Shown piece after piece: positions 17,183-25,341 of a stretch of 33,971 nt of DNA. Each line of letters starts with the position of its first letter. The stretch's first letter is position 1. Under the pieces are notes generated by a model. That model worked only from the letters and a program-made list of their open reading frames with translations, was not told the DNA's origin and searched no databases. Source of the DNA: an uncultured beta proteobacterium (GTDB lineage: Bacteria; Pseudomonadota; Gammaproteobacteria; Burkholderiales; Burkholderiaceae_C); contig CAJCCO010000086.1 in assembly GCA_903960915.1 (NCBI GenBank), positions 1 through 33,971 on the forward strand, given 5' to 3'. A program made the translations under genes and the position numbers.

Positions 17183-17247
17183 GCGGCGGGCACTTAGGCG
17201 CACATAAGAAACGCTAACCCCCTGAGTCCAAAAATCGAGGATCGAGT

Positions 17248-18432
17248 ATGGTGATTTTTCGAGCACTATGTGATGGCTGGCGTCAACGCGAGCGACTTTT
17301 TCACAGCGGCCTGGCAGCGTTCTTATGGCTGTCGCTGCTGAGCAATGCAAGCGCGCAAAATCCATGCGAGGGACGTGGGGCCTGTGATGCCCTCCTGATG
17401 AATACCGGGCGGGTCTGGGACTATAAGGTGGGTGTCACCACCTCACCGCGGATGCTCACCTCCCAGGCACCTGAGGCCCAGGAGCAATCCGTGGTTGAGT
17501 CTATGAAGCGGGTGTTCAATGCTTCTAGCATTCGCGGTGCCGCACTCTTGAATGGCGACAAGATCATTCATGTCGCCTTGAAAGATGGCATTTCTGAGGA
17601 GGCTCTGTTTTACGGTCTGAGCGTTGGCAAAACAGTCACAGCCATTGCTGCGGGCCAAGCTATTTGTCAAAAGCTCATTTCTCTGGATGCAAAAGTTGGC
17701 GAAATACTCCCGGAGTTTGCAGCGACAGATATGGGCAAGGCCTCACTGAAAAATTTGCTCACGATGAGTTCGGGCACCTGGGAGGGATTAAGGGATGCCA
17801 ACGTCGCTACGCCAGAGCAGTTTCGTGAAATTTGGTCTGGGCGCCTTTCTCTGAAGGATCTGATGCTTCAGACCAAGGTCAATTCTGCAGAGAAGGACTT
17901 TTCAGGAAAACCCCGCCAACCTGGGACTGTGTTTGCCTACCGCAACTCGGACCCGGAGATGGTGGCTTTGATGGTTGCAAAAGCCAGCGGCATGCCGTTT
18001 GCGAATTGGGTCGAGCAATCTGTGCTGCGCGCTGTCCCTATTCAGGGGCCAGCGGTTCTTCGAACCGATAGAAACAACCATACTTTTGCCTCAGGTGCGC
18101 TTCAGATGACCCTGAAAGACTGGCTTCGCTTCGCGGCTTGGGTGCGCACCACCTACGATGAGGACAGTTGCCTCGGCAGCTTTTTAAAGGACGCTGCAAA
18201 ACCACAAATCTCGGCACGAGGCCCCAATGGTCCATTCAATCAGTTCGGCCATTACGGCTATTTCACCTGGGTCGATCACAAGATGGTGCCCGACTCTTTC
18301 TATGCCCACGGCGTAGGGGGCCAGATCATCGCCTGGAATAAGAAGAACAAGCGAATGATGGTGGTTTTCTCAAACGAATCTCCGGCCAATGACTTGGCCG
18401 CGATTTACCGCGATTGGTCAAGGCTGCCTTGA
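17248..18432 (+). CDS. Secreted beta-lactamase-fold serine hydrolase (class C/NylB-like)
   Basis: A 394-residue protein. A hydrophobic segment at about 20-36 ending SNASAQ looks like a Sec signal after a charged start. The serine-hydrolase motifs are in order: SVGK (Ser125-x-x-Lys128), YRN (Tyr231-x-Asn233) and HGVGGQ (354-359, standing in for the KTG box). The HGxGG form is typical of esterases and 6-aminohexanoate-dimer-hydrolase-like members rather than true beta-lactamases. GAGGA (17237-17241) supports the start. It is a single gene facing the convergent membrane-protein gene. The substrate is unknown; resistance should not be inferred. Confidence 0.87.
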   Translation: MVIFRALCDGWRQRERLFHSGLAAFLWLSLLSNASAQNPCEGRGACDALLMNTGRVWDYKVGVTTSPRMLTSQAPEAQEQSVVESMKRVFNASSIRGAALLNGDKIIHVALKDGISEEALFYGLSVGKTVTAIAAGQAICQKLISLDAKVGEILPEFAATDMGKASLKNLLTMSSGTWEGLRDANVATPEQFREIWSGRLSLKDLMLQTKVNSAEKDFSGKPRQPGTVFAYRNSDPEMVALMVAKASGMPFANWVEQSVLRAVPIQGPAVLRTDRNNHTFASGALQMTLKDWLRFAAWVRTTYDEDSCLGSFLKDAAKPQISARGPNGPFNQFGHYGYFTWVDHKMVPDSFYAHGVGGQIIAWNKKNKRMMVVFSNESPANDLAAIYRDWSRLP

Positions 18433-18528
18433 TACCGCTGAGCCCTTGCTCAACTTTCAGCCTTCCTGTTTTTGGTGGGGCCGGTGATTTGAACTGCTAT
18501 CCGGCCTCGGGTAAGTGGGCGGTACCCA

Positions 18529-19068
18529 TCATTTCTGTGCTTCAGGGGTGAGCGTACTGCCCTGTAGCGCATCAACGTAAGGGTGTGTTCGCCGCTCCGC
18601 AAAACCGTCGACCAGCAGGCCCACTCCGGCGATGAAGACCAGTGCGATACCCATGCCTCGAAGAAAGTCAGACGAGGTCGCAAAGCGCATAAGCAACCCC
18701 GCGGCGCCGAACAGCCCCCACATGACCAAATACAGATGCCATGCATTGTTCACCTTGGTCATTCGATTGATTTCAGCTTGAACACCCGCTTGCGGGTTGA
18801 CCTCCATGGCTCTCACGATTCCAGACGCCTGCGAGGGTGTCCGGAACCCCACCACGCCACCTACGGTACTCATGAGCAGACCCATCAACAGAAACGGTAT
18901 GGCCACACCTTTCCCGAAGCTGCTGGGGTGATCGCTCAGGAGCCAGGCGCCAAATACCAGGCTCAACAGACCGATTGGGAGGATGAAGACAAGCGCTTCG
19001 ATCTTCTCGCCTTGAAAATAAATTTGAATTGCATCGCTAAGCGCGATGCCTTGATTTGAAATTGTCAT
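18529..19068 (-). CDS. Uncharacterised four-helix membrane protein
   Basis: I do not recognise this 179-residue protein. It shows four hydrophobic segments at about 25-44, 56-75, 110-127 and 137-155, with a polar loop of about 35 residues between helices 2 and 3 (VVGFRTPSQASGIVRAMEV onward) and a polar C-terminal tail (AERRTHPYVDALQG). There is no signal peptide or enzymatic motif. It stands alone, convergent with the serine-hydrolase gene, and has a 202-bp upstream gap with phased direct repeats. Helix-loop regularity and the good frame support a real gene. Confidence 0.7.
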   Translation of the reverse strand: MTISNQGIALSDAIQIYFQGEKIEALVFILPIGLLSLVFGAWLLSDHPSSFGKGVAIPFLLMGLLMSTVGGVVGFRTPSQASGIVRAMEVNPQAGVQAEINRMTKVNNAWHLYLVMWGLFGAAGLLMRFATSSDFLRGMGIALVFIAGVGLLVDGFAERRTHPYVDALQGSTLTPEAQK

Positions 19069-19124
19069 GAAGGGGTCCTCTGTATCAGATCACGCCAGGG
19101 CCCTTAGCGCCCTAGCTACTGGCA

Positions 19125-19156
19125 GCTTGCAACTGGTAGCTTGCGGCTTGCAACTG
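19125..19156. repeat. 11-bp direct repeats two helical turns apart
   Basis: GCTTGCAACTG occurs at 19125-19135 and 19146-19156, exactly 21 bp apart, with a third partial copy AGCTTGC at 19138-19144 between them. They lie in the 202-bp gap between the membrane-protein start (19068, leftward) and the aldehyde dehydrogenase stop (19271). They could be an operator for the membrane protein gene or a small repeat without function. Confidence 0.55.
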
Positions 19157-19270
19157 TCAAGAGAACTGAAGGTGAATGCTCGGCAGGCATGCAGAAACTT
19201 CCCTTAAACATTTGCAATCGGTACGGTTCAAAATCGGCTTTCCGACCGAGGAGGCGCGTTTCGCCTTGGT

Positions 19271-20644
19271 TCATGCCTGGCGCAGGTGCCAGGCCTTGGG
19301 TCGGGTGAAGGTCTGGATGCCGTAGGTGGACAGGGTCAGGCCAACGCCAGAGTCGCCGTAGCCGCTCCAGGGCAGGCGCGGGCTGACGCGGTCGCAGCAG
19401 TTCCAGTACACGGTGCCGGCCCTGACCTGCGCCAACAGTGTGCGGGCGCGGGCCTCATTGGGCGTGAAGACACCGGCGGTCAGGCCGTAACGGGTGTCGT
19501 TCATCAGCCCCACGGCTTCGGCGTCACTGGCCACCTTTTGGATGCCAATCACCGGGCCAAAGCTCTCCTCCTGCATGATCGTCATGCTGTGGTCCACGCC
19601 GGTCAGCACCGTGGGCGCAAACCAGTTGCCGGGGCCAGGCAGGCGGTGCCCACCGCAGTGCAGGGTTGCGCCCTTGGCCACGGCATCGGCCACCTGGGCC
19701 TCCAGCACCGCGAGCTGCGGCGCGCGGGTGATTGCGCCAATGTAAGTGTCCTCAGCCGCCGGGTCGCCGACTTTGAAGCTGTTGACGGTGGCCAAAAAAG
19801 CCGTCACGAAGGCATCGTGAATGCTGGCGTGAACATAGATGCGCTCCACCGAGCAGCAGCTCTGGCCGGTGTTGTACATGGCGCCATCGGCCAGCGACTC
19901 GGCCGCCACTTGCGGGTTGGCGTCATCGCAAACGTAGGTCGGGTCCTTACCGCCGAGTTCGAGTTGCAGTTTGACTAGGCGCGGTCCCAATGCCTGGGCG
20001 ATGCGCTCGCCCGTGGCGTGCGACCCGGTGAAAAACAGGCCGTCGATCGGTTGCGCCTGCAAGGCTGCGCCCACCTCAGCCCCGCCCACCAGCGCAATGA
20101 AGACGTCAGCCGGCACACCCGCCGCATGCAGCAGGCGGGCCATGGCCAGCCCGGTCAGGGTGGCGTACTCAGACGGTTTGTACAGCACGGCATTGCCAGC
20201 CAGTAGCGCTGGCACAAACACGTTGCCGCCCACGAACCAGGGGTAGTTCCAGGCCGAGATGTTGGCCACCACGCCCAGCGGCGTGTGGTCTATCTGCTCC
20301 GTCATGCCGCCGTCGGCGAACACGGTTTCGGTGGCCAGGGTGGCGTCCACCGCGCCCAGAAAGAAGTCGATCCGGCCCATCAGGCCGTTGAGCTCGTTGC
20401 GCGACATCTTGATCGGCTTGCCGGTTTCGCGGGTCATGATGGCGGCCAGCGGTTCGAGTTCGGCCCGCACCGCGGCGGCAAAGCGCTCGATACAGGCCTT
20501 GCGTGCGGCCAGCGGCGTGGCCGCCCAGGCGGTCTGGGCGGCGCGGGCGCGCCCGGCTTTGTCGGCGACCGACGCCGCGTCATCCGCGTCCACGGTGGTG
20601 ATCAGGGCGCCGGTGGCGGGGTTGTGAATGGCAAGGTGGTTCAT
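19271..20644 (-). CDS. Aldehyde dehydrogenase (succinate-semialdehyde/gamma-aminobutyraldehyde type)
   Basis: A 457-residue NAD(P)-dependent ALDH. Motifs: AWNYPWFVGGNVFVPALLAG (131-150), the general base in LELGGKDP (Glu229) and nucleophile GQSCC (Cys263), then EESFGPVIGI and YWNCCDRVSP near the end. The length is slightly short of 475-500 because the N-terminus is compact, as in the group that oxidises semialdehydes and aminoaldehydes. It is the last gene of the leftward operon and its ATG overlaps the stop of the gamma-glutamyl hydrolase gene (ATGA). It probably turns an aminoaldehyde or semialdehyde from the pathway into the acid. Confidence 0.93.
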   Translation of the reverse strand: MNHLAIHNPATGALITTVDADDAASVADKAGRARAAQTAWAATPLAARKACIERFAAAVRAELEPLAAIMTRETGKPIKMSRNELNGLMGRIDFFLGAVDATLATETVFADGGMTEQIDHTPLGVVANISAWNYPWFVGGNVFVPALLAGNAVLYKPSEYATLTGLAMARLLHAAGVPADVFIALVGGAEVGAALQAQPIDGLFFTGSHATGERIAQALGPRLVKLQLELGGKDPTYVCDDANPQVAAESLADGAMYNTGQSCCSVERIYVHASIHDAFVTAFLATVNSFKVGDPAAEDTYIGAITRAPQLAVLEAQVADAVAKGATLHCGGHRLPGPGNWFAPTVLTGVDHSMTIMQEESFGPVIGIQKVASDAEAVGLMNDTRYGLTAGVFTPNEARARTLLAQVRAGTVYWNCCDRVSPRLPWSGYGDSGVGLTLSTYGIQTFTRPKAWHLRQA

Positions 20645-21450
20645 ACAGCGGGTTGGGGTTCTGAGGGGGGTGAGGTTTTGGCGGCCTGGCAGGCCTGGAG
20701 GAAATCTGTCAAGAGCGGTGTGTCATCTAGCGTGCCGAGCTCCGGGCGGTGGAATTCGGGGTGCCACTGCACCGCGGCCACGTAGCCGGGCCCGGTGTGT
20801 CGGATGGCTTCGATCATGCCGTCATCCGGGCAGCGTGCCTCGACCTCGAAACCGGGCGCCAGGTCTTTGATGCCCTGGTGATGAATGCTATTTATCTTGT
20901 GGCTAGAACTGCCAGCCAGCAAATGGCTCAGTCGGGTTTTTGGCACCAAGGCCAGGTCGTGGAAATTCTGGTCGTAGACCTCGGCGTCGCGGTGTTTCAG
21001 CGCCTGTGGCAGCTGCGTCGGGATGTCTTGGTACAGCGTGCCGCCAAACGCCACATTGATCAGTTGCAGGCCGCGGCACACGCCAAACACCGGCTTGCCG
21101 GCGGCCACAAAGGCCTTCACCAGCGCCTGCTCGTACAGGTCGCGAATGCGGTCGCCGCTCCAGCACTCTTGCAAGGGAGTTTCACCGTAGCTGCCGGGCC
21201 AGACATCGGCGCCGCCATGCAGCACCAGGCCGTCGAGCCAGTGCGCGTAATCGTCAAAGTGCACCTCGCCGCGGGCCGTGTCGCCGGCCGGCGAGGGCAC
21301 CATCACCGGCAGGGCGCCACCGGCCATGAGCCAGTGCGCCATCGATTGCTCGACGTACTGCAGGGTTTTGCTGGCAAAGGCGGTTCGCGCCGGGTCCGGG
21401 TGGAAAAAGCAGGCGCTGATGCCGATTTTCAGACGGTCTGCCGGCATCAC
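20641..21450 (-). CDS. Gamma-glutamyl-gamma-aminobutyrate hydrolase-like (PuuD family)
   Basis: A 269-residue class-I glutamine-amidotransferase-like hydrolase. The nucleophile elbow GVCRGLQLINVAFGG holds Cys125 and is followed by TLYQDIPTQ, a PuuD hallmark. The His/Glu pair is in VQWHPEF (His230, Glu232). PuuD removes the glutamyl group from gamma-glutamyl-GABA; here the acceptor could be another gamma-glutamylated amine acid. It overlaps both neighbours by 4 bp (ATGA), between the Fe-alcohol dehydrogenase and the aldehyde dehydrogenase. The presence of a GS-like gene in the same operon strongly supports a gamma-glutamylation route. Confidence 0.92.
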   Translation of the reverse strand: MMPADRLKIGISACFFHPDPARTAFASKTLQYVEQSMAHWLMAGGALPVMVPSPAGDTARGEVHFDDYAHWLDGLVLHGGADVWPGSYGETPLQECWSGDRIRDLYEQALVKAFVAAGKPVFGVCRGLQLINVAFGGTLYQDIPTQLPQALKHRDAEVYDQNFHDLALVPKTRLSHLLAGSSSHKINSIHHQGIKDLAPGFEVEARCPDDGMIEAIRHTGPGYVAAVQWHPEFHRPELGTLDDTPLLTDFLQACQAAKTSPPSEPQPAV

Positions 21451-22580
21451 ATGGCCGCCTTGAACAAAGCCTCGAAGTCGGCAGCGGTGCAGGGGCGTGG
21501 GTTGGTCTGGTGGCAGAGGTCGGCGGTGGCAATGGCCACCAGCCGCGGCAGGTGCGCCGGCGTGACGCCGTGCGCCGCCAGGCCGCCGCTGATACCGACA
21601 CTGGCCTTGAGCGTTTTCAGCCAGGGCACAAAAGCGGCACCACCGCCCGCCACCCCGCAGACATGGGCCAGTTCGTCAAACTTGGCCGGCACCGCACTCA
21701 GGTTCCAGGCCAGCACGGTGTCGATCATCAACGCATTGGCCAGGCCGTGGTGCAGGTCGCACACGGCGCCCAGCGCGTGGGCGCAGGAGTGCACCGCGCC
21801 CAGGTCTTTCTGGAAAGCAATCGCCCCCATCATCGAGGCCATCATCATGTCGCTGCGCGCCTGCAGGTTGGTAGGCTGTTGGACCGCGGTCAGCAGGGCG
21901 GCGGCGGCAATGCGCGTGCCTTCGAGCGCGATGCCGTCGCACAGCGGGTGGTAGGCCGGCGACAGGTAGCTTTCGATGTTGTGCGTCAGCGCGTCCATGC
22001 CAGTGGCGGCCGTAATGGCGGCCGGCAGGCCAAAGGTCAGCTCCGGGTCGGCAAACACCACCTTGGCCAGGATTTTCGGGCTGAACACCACGCGCTTGAG
22101 GTGGGTGTCGTTTTCACTCACCACGCTGGAGCGGCCCACTTCGGAGCCGGTGCCCGAGGTGGTGGGCAGCGCCACAAAATAGGGCAGCTCCTGCACGATG
22201 GGGCGCACCTGCGGGTGGTCCCACACGTACTCCAGGATGTCGCCCGGGTGGGTGGCCACGATGCCGACCACCTTGGCCACGTCCAGCGCGGCACCGCCGC
22301 CAAAGCCGATCACGCAGTCGGCGCCATGCGCCTTGTAGGCCGCCGCACCGTCCATCACCTGACTGCAGGTTGGGTTGCCGAACACGCCGGCAAACACCGC
22401 CACCTCCAGGCCCTGCAGGTGGGTTTGGAATTCAGCCAGCACGGGCAGTGCGCCCAGCGCCCGGTCGGTCACGATCAGCGGGCGTTTGCAGCCGACCTCC
22501 AGCAAGTGGGCGGCCACCAGCTTGCGCGCGCCGGCGCCAAAACGGATGGGGGTAGGGAAGGCGAAGTTGGTAATGCTCAT
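21447..22580 (-). CDS. Iron-containing (group III) alcohol dehydrogenase
   Basis: A 377-residue NAD(P)-dependent alcohol dehydrogenase. Nucleotide motifs are GFGGGAALD (92-100) and PTTSGTGSEV (139-148). The metal ligands are recognisable as Asp196 and His200 (GMDALTHNIE) and His264 and His278 (VHSCAH...LHHG), matching the four ligands of FucO-type enzymes. ATG 22580 is chosen (MSITNFAFP); a start six codons upstream would overlap the GS-like gene. The gap to that gene is only four bases. An alcohol dehydrogenase is not part of the classical Puu pathway, so it hints at a hydroxylated substrate. Confidence 0.92.
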   Translation of the reverse strand: MSITNFAFPTPIRFGAGARKLVAAHLLEVGCKRPLIVTDRALGALPVLAEFQTHLQGLEVAVFAGVFGNPTCSQVMDGAAAYKAHGADCVIGFGGGAALDVAKVVGIVATHPGDILEYVWDHPQVRPIVQELPYFVALPTTSGTGSEVGRSSVVSENDTHLKRVVFSPKILAKVVFADPELTFGLPAAITAATGMDALTHNIESYLSPAYHPLCDGIALEGTRIAAAALLTAVQQPTNLQARSDMMMASMMGAIAFQKDLGAVHSCAHALGAVCDLHHGLANALMIDTVLAWNLSAVPAKFDELAHVCGVAGGGAAFVPWLKTLKASVGISGGLAAHGVTPAHLPRLVAIATADLCHQTNPRPCTAADFEALFKAAM

Positions 22581-22584
22581 GGTG

Positions 22585-23988
22585 TCAGATGATCTCAAAG
22601 TAACGTTTCATTTCCCAGTCGGTCACGGCGTCCAGCCATTCGCGCCATTCCCAGTCACGGGTGGCGGCAAAGTGGTCGACAAAACCGTCGCCCAGCCAGT
22701 CGCGGGCGATTGCCGACTGCTGGAAGTTGCGGGTGGTTTCAATCAGGGTGCGCGGCGCGCGCGGGATGTGCTCGGCACCGACATTGGTGCCGGTGATGGG
22801 CGGCGCGGTCAGCTTCAGGCCCTTCTCCACGCCGTCTAGGCCGGCGGCAATCACCGCCGCCATCGCCAGATAGGGGTTGACGTCAGCGCCCGGGCAGCGG
22901 GTTTCCAGCCGGGTGGCCTTGGGGCTGCCGGCGATCACGCGAAAACTGGCGGTGCGGTTGTCAATGCCCCAGGTCGGCTTGACCGGCGCCCAGAACCCGT
23001 CCACCAGGCGCTTGTAGCTGTTGATGGTGGGCCAGATCATCGGCGCAAAGTCCATCATGCAGGCCACCTGGCCGGCCAGGTAGCTCTCGAACAACTTGCT
23101 CATCTTGCGCGGGTTTTTCGCGTCATAAAACAGGTTGGTCTTGCCGTCTGACAGGCTTTGGTGGATGTGACCGCTGCAACCGGGCAGGTTCTGGTGCGGC
23201 TTGGCCATGAAGCTGGGCATGATGCCAAAGCGCGCCGCAATCTCCTTGGTGCCGGTTTTGAACAAGAGCGCGCGGTCGGCCTGCGCCAACGCCTCGCTGA
23301 AACCAATCGCCGCTTCAAACACGCCTGGGCCGGTCTCGGTATGCAAACCCTCCACCGGCACGCCGAAGGCCAGCATCTCGTCCATCAGCGCGTTGAAAAA
23401 TGGCCGGTTCTGGTTCAAGCGCAGCAGTGAGTAGCCGAACATGCCGGGGGTCAGTTGCTCGGGGCCGACGCCTTTTTTGGCGGCCCAGCTCTGCGGCGTC
23501 TCGACAAAATTGAACCATTCAAACTCCATGCCGGTCATGACCTGGAAGCCCATTTTTTCGGCACGTTTGAGCACCCGTTTCAGCGCCTGGCGCGGGCATT
23601 GGGCGTGCGCTGTGCCGTCGGCATTGACAAATTCGCCCAGAAAAAACGGTACGCCGTCATCCCAGGGCACGTGGCGCGCGGTGTCCAGGTCCAGCCGCGC
23701 CAGCGCGTCGGGAAAACCGTGCTGCCAGCCGGTGGCAGTGGTGTTGTCGTAGGTGTTGTCCATCATGTCCCAGCCCAGCACCACGTCGCAAAAACCGAAG
23801 CCGCCACCGGGATAGGGCTCGGCCGCGCCAAGGAATTTGTCGCGGTGCAGGTACTTGCCGCGCAACACCCCGTCAATGTCGCTCACCGCCACCTTGACCT
23901 TGCTGGCATTTGAGCTCCGCACCGCCGCTACGGCAGGATGTTCAAGTGCTGTATTTTTCTTTGAAATTGCCATGTGTAATGGGTCCAT
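22585..23988 (-). CDS. Glutamine-synthetase-like gamma-glutamylamide synthetase (PuuA/IpuC type)
   Basis: A 467-residue GS-fold enzyme. Active-site elements: SDIDGVLRGKYLHRDKF (36-52), GMEFEWF (153-159), HTETGPGVFE (216-225), FMAKPHQNLPG then SGHIHQSLSDGKTNLF (272-287), and the substrate loop with KPTWGIDNRTASFRV. The D-x-DGVLRGK opening is typical of PuuA/IpuC-like proteins, which join glutamate to an amine using ATP, rather than of true GlnA. ATG 23988 or the in-frame ATG at 23973 could start it; neither has a clear Shine-Dalgarno. It lies 21 bp after the DadA-like gene. The amine substrate is unknown. Confidence 0.92.
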   Translation of the reverse strand: MDPLHMAISKKNTALEHPAVAAVRSSNASKVKVAVSDIDGVLRGKYLHRDKFLGAAEPYPGGGFGFCDVVLGWDMMDNTYDNTTATGWQHGFPDALARLDLDTARHVPWDDGVPFFLGEFVNADGTAHAQCPRQALKRVLKRAEKMGFQVMTGMEFEWFNFVETPQSWAAKKGVGPEQLTPGMFGYSLLRLNQNRPFFNALMDEMLAFGVPVEGLHTETGPGVFEAAIGFSEALAQADRALLFKTGTKEIAARFGIMPSFMAKPHQNLPGCSGHIHQSLSDGKTNLFYDAKNPRKMSKLFESYLAGQVACMMDFAPMIWPTINSYKRLVDGFWAPVKPTWGIDNRTASFRVIAGSPKATRLETRCPGADVNPYLAMAAVIAAGLDGVEKGLKLTAPPITGTNVGAEHIPRAPRTLIETTRNFQQSAIARDWLGDGFVDHFAATRDWEWREWLDAVTDWEMKRYFEII

Positions 23989-24009
23989 TCGTTAGGTTCA
24001 GTCGAGGTT

Positions 24010-25248
24010 TCATCCGACAGCAAAGCGGCTGGCGGCGAACGGTGCCAAGTCCAAAGCTGGCGCGCGCCCGGCCACCAGGTCTGCCACCAGGGCGCCACTG
24101 ATACCCCCCAGCGTCACCCCAATATGTTGATGACCAAAGGCATAAATCACCCTTGCCGAATCGCGCGAACGCCCCAGCACCGGTAAGCCATCGGGCAGCG
24201 TGGGCCGCAAGCCCAGCCAGGGCTCACTTGGCGCGCCCAACCCGGGCACGGCGCGTTTGGACGAGAAATGCAGCAAATCCAGCAGGCCCTGGTGGCGCTG
24301 CGGCTTCATGCCCGCCAATTCCACCGTGCCCGCCACCCGCAGGCCCTGCGCCATGGGCGTCATGTAAAAGCCGCGTTCGGCCCAGCCGATCGGGCGCGAG
24401 ATCAGGCCGGAGGCGCCCGGGTACATGATGTGGTAACCACGCTCGGCTTCCAGCGGCACCTCGTCGCCACACTGGCGCGCCAGCGGTTTGGAGTGGGCAC
24501 CAGCGCACACCACCACCCAGTCGTGGCCGGTCGGACCGGCATCGGTGCTGAGGTGCACCGCGCCGGCTTTTGGTTGCAGCCCGGTGACCGCGTTGCTGGC
24601 CATCTGCAGACCGCCCGCCACCAGCGAGGTTTGCAACGCGCGCAGGAAGTCGGCCGGGCTGGAGAGAAACCAGGAGCCCTGGTAGAGCACACCCCGGTCA
24701 AAAATCGGGGCCAGCCCCGGCTCCAGGCGGGCGATGTCGTCGCGCCCCTGCACCGTGAAGTTGACGCCCAGCGAGCGGCGCAGCGCCAGCGTTGATTCAG
24801 AAGCGGCAAAGTTAGCAGCGCCCGAGTACAGGTACAGGCACTCGCTGGGCTTCACAAAGGCCGCCAGGTTGGCCTGCGCCGTCATCTGGGTATAGCCGTC
24901 TTGCGCCCGCGCCAGCAAGTGCGACAGCGCGGTGACCGAGGCGGTGTAGCGCTGCCGTCTGGAGCTGGCCAGAAAGCGCAGCAACCAGGGCGTGATCTGC
25001 GGCAAGTAGGACCAACGCAGGCGGAACGGGCTGTCGCCCGCCAGCAGATAGCGTGGCAGGTCGCGAAACACCGAAGGGTTGTTGACCGGGATGCAGGCGT
25101 AGTTGGCAAAAGTGCCGGCATTGCCAAACGAGGCGCCACCAGCCACGCCGGCCGGGTCATAGACCGTGACCTGGTGGCCGTCCTGCATCAGCCAGTAGGC
25201 ACTGGACAGGCCGACAAAGCCGGCGCCGATGACCGCGACATTGGCCAT
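24010..25248 (-). CDS. FAD-dependent D-amino acid dehydrogenase-like oxidoreductase (DadA family)
   Basis: A 412-residue flavoprotein of the DAO/DadA group. The FAD-binding GAGFVGLSSAYWL starts at residue 8, with the acidic turn VTVYDPAG and then VAGGASFGNAG, a DadA-type segment. The C-terminal flavin segment is PWLGLRPTLPDGLPVLG and FGHQHIGVTLGGISG. Such enzymes oxidise D-amino acids or secondary amines, passing electrons to quinone. In this operon it is a second amine-oxidising flavoprotein beside the PuuB-like gene. A 26-codon frame fills the space upstream. Confidence 0.9.
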   Translation of the reverse strand: MANVAVIGAGFVGLSSAYWLMQDGHQVTVYDPAGVAGGASFGNAGTFANYACIPVNNPSVFRDLPRYLLAGDSPFRLRWSYLPQITPWLLRFLASSRRQRYTASVTALSHLLARAQDGYTQMTAQANLAAFVKPSECLYLYSGAANFAASESTLALRRSLGVNFTVQGRDDIARLEPGLAPIFDRGVLYQGSWFLSSPADFLRALQTSLVAGGLQMASNAVTGLQPKAGAVHLSTDAGPTGHDWVVVCAGAHSKPLARQCGDEVPLEAERGYHIMYPGASGLISRPIGWAERGFYMTPMAQGLRVAGTVELAGMKPQRHQGLLDLLHFSSKRAVPGLGAPSEPWLGLRPTLPDGLPVLGRSRDSARVIYAFGHQHIGVTLGGISGALVADLVAGRAPALDLAPFAASRFAVG

Positions 25249-25251
25249 GGC

Positions 25252-25332
25252 TCAGGTCCAAAGGGCGGGCTGGCAGATGCCCATGTTGCGTAGCTTCTGC
25301 GCCACGATGTCAATGATGTTGGGATTTAGCAT
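25252..25332 (-). CDS. Possible 26-residue small ORF between the two FAD-oxidase genes
   Basis: From ATG 25332 the frame runs 26 codons (MLNPNIIDIVAQKLRNMGIC... ending in ALWT) to TGA at 25252-25254. It starts nine bases after the PuuB-like stop and ends three bases before the DadA-like ATG, so it fills the only sizeable gap inside this part of the operon. The first half could form an amphipathic helix. No clear Shine-Dalgarno precedes it and I do not recognise the peptide. It may be a microprotein, a coupling leader, a remnant, or chance. Confidence 0.3.
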   Translation of the reverse strand: MLNPNIIDIVAQKLRNMGICQPALWT

Positions 25333-25341
25333 GGCTGTTGC

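Noticed and set aside
17248..18432. Reading the serine hydrolase as an antibiotic-resistance beta-lactamase
   Set aside because: The third motif is HGVGG rather than KTG and the overall pattern matches esterase/NylB-like relatives, so resistance is not supported.
18477..18508. Stem GGGGCCGG / CCGGCCTC between the convergent serine hydrolase and membrane protein genes
   Set aside because: The loop is 16 nt, one pair is G-T and there is no T-tract on either side, so a terminator call is not supported.
23981..23990. GAATGGACCC on the minus strand at the GS-like start, similar to the AATGGACCT block
   Set aside because: No TGGTAT lies at the matching distance, and it overlaps the start codon, so it is probably a chance match.
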